Assembly: GCA_033398695.1 (NCBI GenBank)
Contig: CM065802.1
Location: 137,440,096 to 137,504,095 of the forward strand
Direction: 5' to 3'
DNA: 64,000 bases
Origin: Orobanche coerulescens
Lineage: Eukaryota > Streptophyta > Magnoliopsida > Lamiales > Orobanchaceae
In this document: positions 57,192 to 64,000 of the stretch, piece by piece
How the letters are laid out: every line of letters starts with the position of its first letter
How positions within the stretch are numbered: the first letter of the stretch is position 1
Notes under the pieces: model-generated
Databases searched by the model: none
What the model was told of the DNA's origin: nothing
The model's input: the letters and a program-made list of their open reading frames with translations, nothing else
Made by a program: the position numbers and the translations under genes

Positions 57192-59616
57192 GTTCCATAA
57201 AATATAGAAACTTTTTTCTTTTGATTTGTATGAAACTATATACCATTCGTCCCCTATATGTTGTTTCTCATATTTTTGGGATTTAAAATTCAAGGGGTCT
57301 ATTACCTTGAGGAACCAGCAGGAGACGTCACTCTCATCGAAGCTCCTCTTACGCTAACAATTACATTTAGATCCAAATTCTACTTTTATACTTGACCAAC
57401 TTAATTAATTTTTTTTAAATGTTCTTCTCCAAACAAGCCCTTATGTTATTTTTGGACATTTAGGTCCATTTTGAGAAAAATAAAAATAAAAAATATTCAT
57501 TTTTATTTATTTTTTCTGTTTTTATTTCGTGTTAATGAAAATATGTTCTTTTTTATTTATTTTCTTATATTTTTTTTGGTTAATAAAAGGTTTAAAAACA
57601 CAATATTTAAAATAAAAAATAAAAAAGGTAACACTACTTTTTTTATTTTATTTATTTATGTATTTATTTTCTGTCAGTAATTTTTTTTAAAAATAGGTCA
57701 TTTTTAATGAAAAAGAAAATGAAAGAACTATTCTTTAGTTATTTATTTGTTCGCTTTTTATTTCGTGTTAATAAAAATAAATTCTTTTTTTATTTATTTT
57801 TTATATTTTTATTTTGGGTTAATAAAAGTTTTTAAAAACAGACTACTTAAAATAAAAATAAAAACGGTAAAACTATTTTTTATTTTTTTATTTCTGTCAA
57901 TAATTATTTTTTAAAAAGAGATCATTTTAAAAGAAAAAGAAAAACAAAAAAATATTCTTTTTTATTTATTTTTTCTGTTTTTATTTTGTGTTAATAAAAA
58001 TATACTTTTTATTTATTTATTTTTTATGTTTCTGTTTTCGGTTAACACAAATTCTTAAAATAGACTATTTAAAACAAAAACAAAAATGGCAAAACTATTT
58101 TTTATTTTATTTATTGTCTGTAAATAATTTCTTTAGAAAAACAGGTCATTTTATAGGTTGTTTGGCCTCAATCAAAATCCAATATTTGAATGGGATAAAA
58201 ATATTTTTTCTTTTTAATTTTTAATCTGCAAAAAGTCAAATTCGTGAGCTCAAATGTAATTACAAAATAGCTAATGAGATATCCAGATGTTATTGTGTAT
58301 TTAAAAGAAATCCAAATGTAATTGAAACATGTAACACGAGTGAAGATGTAATCCACCCGATTTCAACTCATGCAATTCCTTGAGCCTCGTTTCCCGGTAT
58401 TACCAGACGTGAGACCTTGTGGAACTCAAGGTTAATATCTCATGAAATTCGGACAATACCATAAACAAAGGATTATTTAACAAATTGTGCATATATCCAA
58501 CAAAATTCAGGTAAAATTACATGAACTATCACTGTTGTTTGCCTTATTACAAAACAAAAATTCAATTATCTTTCAAAATCAATTCCTCTTAATATTCTCA
58601 CTCTACCTAACAAATCTCCATAAATGATAATTTATAATCAATTTAATACATGTCAAAAAGTTAGATATTTATTTTTCAAGTCATTTTTTATTGTCCAATC
58701 AAATCTCACATAATTACACACCACTTCTTAATTTTACATAATAATTAATTATTTTTAACTCATCGTATTCGTCATTTAAATTGATTTGGAACAAATTCTA
58801 TAGATGAAACTCTTATTATAATTATGAAATTTAAAAATAGCAATTATTCCTTATCTTTGGAATAAGATAAGGAATGAGGATAACACAATTATTACACATC
58901 ATTCCTTATCATATATTGGGAATAAGACACATATCTTTGTATTCAATGCTTAATTTTGGTAATTAATATATTTTAATAAGATTGATATTGAATCTAAGAT
59001 ATTTTGGATAATTATATTTTGGTAATAAAATATTTTGGTAAGCAAGGCAACAAGTTTGTATATTCTCAATGATCAAATATATATAGATATTTTTTTTTGA
59101 TAAAGTAACAATTACAATTGAAGGATACTTTAATATTTTGTAATAAGATTGGTATTTAATTTCTAATTTAATTCTAATTAATTAATAACTTATCAAGTAT
59201 AACATAGAATTACTAAACTTTTACCTTTTTAGTTTTCTATACGATTAATCAGTTAATCACTTAATAATTAATTTAAATATTATATATTCATAACAAAGAA
59301 TTTCAAAAAGAACAATCCTAATAATAAATTTTGCAACATTCGGATAAATATATAATAAATTTATAAAAATTATAAAATAATATCCTCGATTTCATGCATA
59401 CATTCAAATTCTCAACCATTAATAGTGAACTGTGTCAAATCACCCAATTCCGTAATGGAAGTTGTAAAAATTATGCATTTATATGCAACAACTGTAAAAT
59501 TGAGTAAATTGTATATCTCCGAGAAGCCTCCGTTAGTGGAAGAGATAATAAAGTTGGACTGAGCATCATCAACATGCTAACAACAAAGGTAGTCCGTTTT
59601 TTTTTTACAATCAGCT

Positions 59617-60735
59617 CACTACCGATGTCAACACTTTAGCTGACGGTTGGAAGTGGTCAGCTAAAGCTGTTTACCGTCAGATAAAACACCAAGTCATCGG
59701 CTGAAAATCCGATTGGAAGAGGTTCGTCAATTTATGTCTGGCTAACGACTTTTGGGGGGTGGTCGTCAGCTATACTAAGACTTCATCCGGCGACGGATAT
59801 TTCGTCGGCTTAACCCGATCGGTCTTAGCCGGTGACAGGCTTGTTGTCGGCTTAACCCGACCTGTCTTATCCGGAGACTAACCAATTATCGGCTTAACCT
59901 GGCATGTATTAGCTGATGACTGACTTATCGGCTTAAAGTGGCATATCTTAGCCGACGATAGGTATGTTGGTCGAATTACATTTTAACACAAAAAAAAAAC
60001 TTACCCGATGGCTTGTGCAATTATGGTCGGCCAAACTTCCTTTTTAACTTTTTTCCGATTTTGAAATCTCCAAACATTGTATTTTTGAACCTATATATTC
60101 AATATGCACAGTACAATATAAACCGACCATAAAAAAATATATCCACAATCATTGTATATCTATGTACCACAATACAAACGTTACAAAAGCTACACCAACA
60201 TTACAAAAACTACACCAACATCCAAAAAAATATACAAATATCAACAAACCACATATTAACATCAATAAATTGCAACATACACCAACATTAACAAACACAA
60301 GTCTAAAGAAATAAATACTTAACATTAATATATTTATATACCAAAAGTTCTACAAACACAACTAAAATCCATCTAAATTAGTCAAATTTTTAAAGATAGA
60401 AGAAGGATTACTACAATCTTACATATCATCGTCCCAAATCTGTGAGGAAGAGGTGGGAGTTTGTAAATAAAAGAACAAAGGTGGTGGTGGAAGAGGTGCC
60501 TGAAGTCCCGAATGAATCACGGTCCGAGTCAATACTGTATCATGGCCTGATGCTCGGACATCATGGTCTGTTACTGAGCTAGCAAGTCTTGTTGAACTTT
60601 TCTTTGCTCCTCTAGAGTTTTCTTGAACTTCTTATGAACTTTCCTTTACTCCTCAGCTCGAAGCTCCCTCTCAATCATCAATTGCTCCTCTAGAAAGGCC
60701 TTTCGAGTGTCACCCCATTGACTGCTTCGAAATCC
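59617..60735 (-). pseudogene. CACTA transposon end with ORF1 remnant (unit 3)
   Basis: CACTACCGATGTC at 59617, subterminal repeats to about 59970, ORF1 coiled-coil remnant near 60490-60730 on the minus strand, as in units 1 and 2. Confidence 0.65.
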
Positions 60736-60737
60736 TT

Positions 60738-60933
60738 GTGATGATTAAAGAAGTTGTTTCCTCTATAGTTAATGTTGACATCCTTTTTGTTAAACGATCT
60801 GCGAATCGTGCCACCCATATTGTTGCTAGGAGCTCGTTTTTGAGTCAGGTTGTGGCGAGTGACATGTCACTCCTCCAATTTCCCTTGTTTATATTCTTCC
60901 GTCTGGTTTAATGCATTGATCCTTAAAAAAAAA
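60738..60933 (+). pseudogene. LINE 3' end with poly-A tail (unit 3)
   Basis: Same RNase H-like LINE tail as units 1 and 2, here with ILFVKRSANRATH and A9. Confidence 0.7.
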
Positions 60934-61906
60934 GTTCCATAAAATATAGAAACTTTTTTCTTTTGATTTGTATGAAACTATATACCATTCGTCCCCTATA
61001 TGTTGTTTCTCATATTTTTGGGATTTAAAATTCAACGGGTCTATTACCTTGAGGACCCTGCAGGAGACGTCACTCTCATCGAAGCTCCTCTTACGCTAAC
61101 AATTACATTTAGATCCAAATTCTACTTTTATATTTGACCAACTTAATTAAATTTTTTTAAATGTTCTTCTCCAAACAAGCCCTTATGTTATTTTTGGACA
61201 TTTAGGTCCATTTTGAGAATAATAAAAATAAAAAAATATTCATTTTTATTTATTTTTTCTGTTTTTATTTCGTGTTAATGAAAATATGTTCTTTTTTATT
61301 TATTTTCTTATATTTTTATTTTTGGTTAATAAAAGGTTTAAAAACACAATATTTAAAATAAAAAATAAAAAAGTTAAAACTACTTTTTTTATTTTATTTA
61401 TTTCTATATTTATTTTCTGTCAGTAATTTTTTTTAAAAAATAGGTCATTTTTAATGAAAAAGAAAATGAAAGAACTATTCTTTAGTTATTTATTTGTTCG
61501 CCTTTTATTTCGTGTTAATAAAAATAAATTCTTTTTTATTTATTTTTTATATTTTTATTTTGGGTTAATAAAAGTTTATAAAAACAGACTACTTAAAATA
61601 AAAATAAAAACGGTAAAACTATTTTTTATTTTTTTATTTCTGTCAATAATTATTTTTTAAAAAGAGATCATTTTAAAAGAAAAAGAAAAACAAAAAAATA
61701 TTCTTATTTATTTATTTTTTCTGTTTTTATTTTGGGTTAATAAAAATATACTTTTTATTTATTTATTTTTTATGTTTCCGTTTTCGTTTAACACATATTC
61801 TTAAAATAGACTATTTAAAACAAAAACAAAAATGGCAAAACTATTTTTTATTTTATTTATTGTCTGTAAATAATTTCTTTAGAAAAATAGGTCATTTTAT
61901 AGGTTG

Positions 61907-63659
61907 TTTGGCCTCAATCAAAATCTAATATTTGAATGGGATAAAAATATTTTTTTTTTAATTTTTAATCTGCAAAAAGTCAAATTCGTGAGCTCAAATG
62001 TAATTACAAAATAGCTAATGAGATATCCAGATGTTATTGTGTATTTAAAAGAAATCCAAATGTAATTGAAACATGTAACAAGGGTGAAGATGTAATCCAC
62101 CCGATTTCAACTCATGCAATTCCTTGAGCCTCGTTTCCCGGTATTACCAGACGCGGGACCTTGTGGAACTCAAGGTTAATATCTCATGAAATTCGGACGA
62201 TACCATAAACAAAGGATTATTTAACAAATTGTGCATATATCCAACAAAATTCAGGTAAAATTACATGAACTATCACTGTTGTTTGCCTTATTACAAAACA
62301 AAAATTCAATTATCTTTCAAAATCAATTCCTCTTAATATTCTCACTCTACCTAACAAATCTCCATAAATGATAATTTATAATCAATTTAATACATGTCAA
62401 AAAGTTAGATATTTATTTTCCAAGTCATTTTTTATTGTCCAATAAAATCTCACATAATTACACACCACTTCTTAATTTTACATAATAATTAATTATTTTT
62501 AACTCATCGTATTCGTCATTTAAATTGATTTGGAACAAATTCTATAGATGAAGCTCTTATTATAATTATGAAATTTAAAAATAGCAATTATTCCTTATCT
62601 TTGGAATAAGATAAGGAATGAGGATAACACAATTATTACACATCATTCCTTATCATATATTGGGAATAAGACACATATCGTTGTATTCAATGCTTAATTT
62701 TGGTAATTAATATATTTTAATAAGATTGATATTGAATCTAAGATATTTTGGATAATTATATTTTGGTAATAAAATATTTTGGTAAGCAAGGCAACAAGTT
62801 TGTATATTCTCAATGATCAAATATATATAGATATTTTTTTTTGATAAAGTAACAATTACAATTGAAGGATACTTTAAAATTTTGTAATAAGATTGGTATT
62901 TAATTTCTAATTTAATTCTAATTAATTAATAACTTATCAAGTATAACATAGAATTACTAAACTTTTACCTTTTTAGTTTTCTATACGATTAATCAGTTAA
63001 TCACTTAATAATTAATTTAAATATTATATATTCATAACAAAGAATTTCAAAAAGAACAATCGTAATAATAAATTTTGCAACATTCGGATAAATATATAAT
63101 AAATTTAAAAAAATTATAAAATAATATCCTCAATTTCATGCATACATTCAAATTCTCAACCATTAATAGTGAACTGTGTCAAATCATCCAACTCTGTAAT
63201 GGAAGTTGTAAAAATTATGCATTTATATGCAACAACTGTAAAAGTGAGTAAATTGTATATCTCCGAGAAGCCTCCATTAGTGGAAGAGATAATAAAGTTG
63301 GACTGAGCATCATCAACATGCTAACAACGAAGGTAGTCCGTTTCTTATTTGCAATCAGCTCACTACCGATGTCAACACTTTAGCTGACGGCTGGAAGTGG
63401 TCAGCTAAAGCTGTTTGTCGTCAGATAAAACACCAAGTCATCGGCTGAAATCCGGTAGGATGAGGTTCGTCAATTTTTGTTTAGCCAACGACTTTTGGGG
63501 GGCGGTCGTCGGCTATACTATAGGCTTCAGCCGACGACTGATCTTTTGTCGGCTTAACCCGATCAGTCTTAGCTTGTCGGCTTAACCCGACATGTCTTAT
63601 CCGCAGACTAACCAATTATCGTCTTAACTTGGCATGTATTAGCCGATGACTGACTTATT
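61907..63659 (+). repeat. Array unit 4 (truncated)
   Basis: Left arm to 63360, then the CACTA terminus at 63361 and about 300 bp of subterminal repeats. These differ more from the other units, for example a 14-bp loss near 63574 and the block GGCTTCAGCCGACGACTG near 63521. Interrupted at 63660 by an LTR start. Confidence 0.92.
63361..63659 (-). pseudogene. CACTA terminus, subterminal repeats only (unit 4)
   Basis: CACTACCGATGTC followed by GTCGGCTTAACCCGA-type repeats. The ORF1 remnant is beyond the interruption and not in the window. Confidence 0.6.
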
Positions 63660-64000
63660 TGTAATATCCGTAATTTTTCCATTTTTAGCAGTTTCCATTT
63701 TTGGTGTATGTCTATTTTTATCGACTCGCTTGTAACCGTTTCAACATTTTGAATCTATTTTGTTCTTGGAGTTTTTCCATTTGGATGAGTTTTGACGATG
63801 TTTTCACGTAATTTCGTTTTATGGCATGTTTTGCCGTATGAACGTTCGATTCTTGTAAAACTCATTCGTTTTCATTGTTTCTTGGTTTGTGCAAGTTCGT
63901 ATGGTTGAGTTGGTCGTGTGGAGACTTTCGGTTTGTAAATCCGACGTCGTTTCGTGATTTTCGGGCACTTGGGCCATTTTTGTAATTTCCTAATAGTTTA
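63660..64000 (+). mobile_element. Start of a C-related Gypsy LTR (runs off window)
   Basis: TGTAATATCCGTAATTTTT begins at 63660. It then shares with C's LTR the order ATCGACTCGCT, CGTTCGATTCTTG, CGTTTCGTGATTTTCGGGC and GGGCCATTTTTGTAATTTC (63977 on), but with many differences, so it is a sister family and not a C copy. It sits in CACTA subterminal repeats of unit 4. Confidence 0.8.

Larger units (their letters stand above)
47169..58160 (+). repeat. Array unit 2 (split by Copia H)
   Basis: The left arm is cut at 48220 by H and resumes at 55461 after the repeated TTACT. The CACTA edge is at 55866, the LINE tail ends in A10 near 57182-57191, and the AT block is at about 57475-58160. Without H and one target duplication it is 3747 bp. 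Confidence 0.92.
58161..61906 (+). repeat. Array unit 3
   Basis: Full unit of 3746 bp. CACTA edge at 59617, LINE tail ending in A9 near 60925-60933, AT block at about 61225-61906. By eye closest to unit 2. Confidence 0.93.
43416..63659. repeat. Tandem array with 3.75-kb unit
   Basis: The block starting TTTGGCCTCAATC recurs at 43416, 47169, 58161 and 61907. Steps are 3753, then 10992 (3747 after removing Copia H and one target duplication) and 3746. Order inside a unit: AT-rich left arm (~1.47 kb), CACTA terminus with subterminal repeats and ORF1 remnant (~1.12 kb), LINE 3' end with poly-A (~0.2 kb), a ~0.27-kb spacer, and an AT-rich block of three ~230-bp sub-repeats. Three units are full length and the fourth stops inside the CACTA part at 63659. 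Units are highly similar by eye, with small indels. Confidence 0.93.

Noticed and set aside
57471..58224. Short hydrophobic frames rich in Phe/Leu/Lys in the AT-rich blocks (also at 61454-61660)
   Set aside because: Low-complexity A/T runs give such frames by chance; they are not kept open in every unit.
1..64000. Endogenous pararetrovirus or other viral insertion
   Set aside because: All reverse transcriptase regions fall in Copia, Gypsy or LINE order with matching LTRs or poly-A; no movement protein or coat protein was seen.

Overview
This window looks like heterochromatin from a flowering plant, most likely a eudicot. I see no host gene, tRNA or rRNA gene. Almost all of it is transposable-element sequence: Ty1/Copia and Ty3/Gypsy LTR retrotransposons (including a Tekay-like chromovirus), LINE fragments, decayed CACTA DNA-transposon ends, and a tandem array with a repeat unit of about 3.75 kb. 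Every recognisable coding region is broken by stops, frameshifts or insertions. The lineage call rests on element types alone; I cannot name a species.

Left part (1-35823), a nested stack. A degenerate Copia element (here 'A') runs from an incomplete 5' LTR (778-1754) to a complete 3' LTR (33870-35823). A LINE reverse-transcriptase fragment (1-777, minus strand) interrupts its 5' LTR. A's integrase is split at 4902 by a Tekay-like Gypsy element 'B' (4903-31486, 5-bp target duplication with one mismatch). B is itself split between RNase H and integrase at 12783 by a non-coding Gypsy-type element 'C' (12784-27271, perfect GAATG target duplication). C has three ~3.0-kb LTRs and two ~2.7-kb internal regions in tandem (LTR-int-LTR-int-LTR). 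B also carries an unrecognised reading frame between its primer-binding site and gag, and the middle of its 3' LTR is replaced by an inverted C-related LTR piece.

Middle part (35824-43414), older debris: a truncated Copia element 'D' (LTR remnant, leader, gag C-terminus, protease, integrase), an inverted Copia LTR piece 'E', short direct repeats, and a Gypsy-type LTR 'F' containing a 57-bp minisatellite. F is interrupted by an inverted solo Copia LTR 'J' that carries ten copies of a TTACGTACGTTA-like palindrome.

Right part (43416-63659), a tandem array of three full units and one partial unit. Each full unit has an AT-rich left arm, one CACTA terminus with subterminal repeats and an ORF1 remnant, a LINE 3' end with a poly-A tail, and an AT-rich block of three sub-repeats. 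A 7.24-kb Copia element 'H' with 237-bp LTRs (48221-55460, TTACT target duplication) sits in the second unit only. The array is cut at 63660 by the start of another LTR related to C.

Relative ages follow from nesting, and hand comparison of LTR pairs agrees: A is oldest (about 6-7% differences in the stretch compared), then B (about 3%), then C (about 2% between its outer LTRs, with many indels that look like consensus errors in the middle copy).
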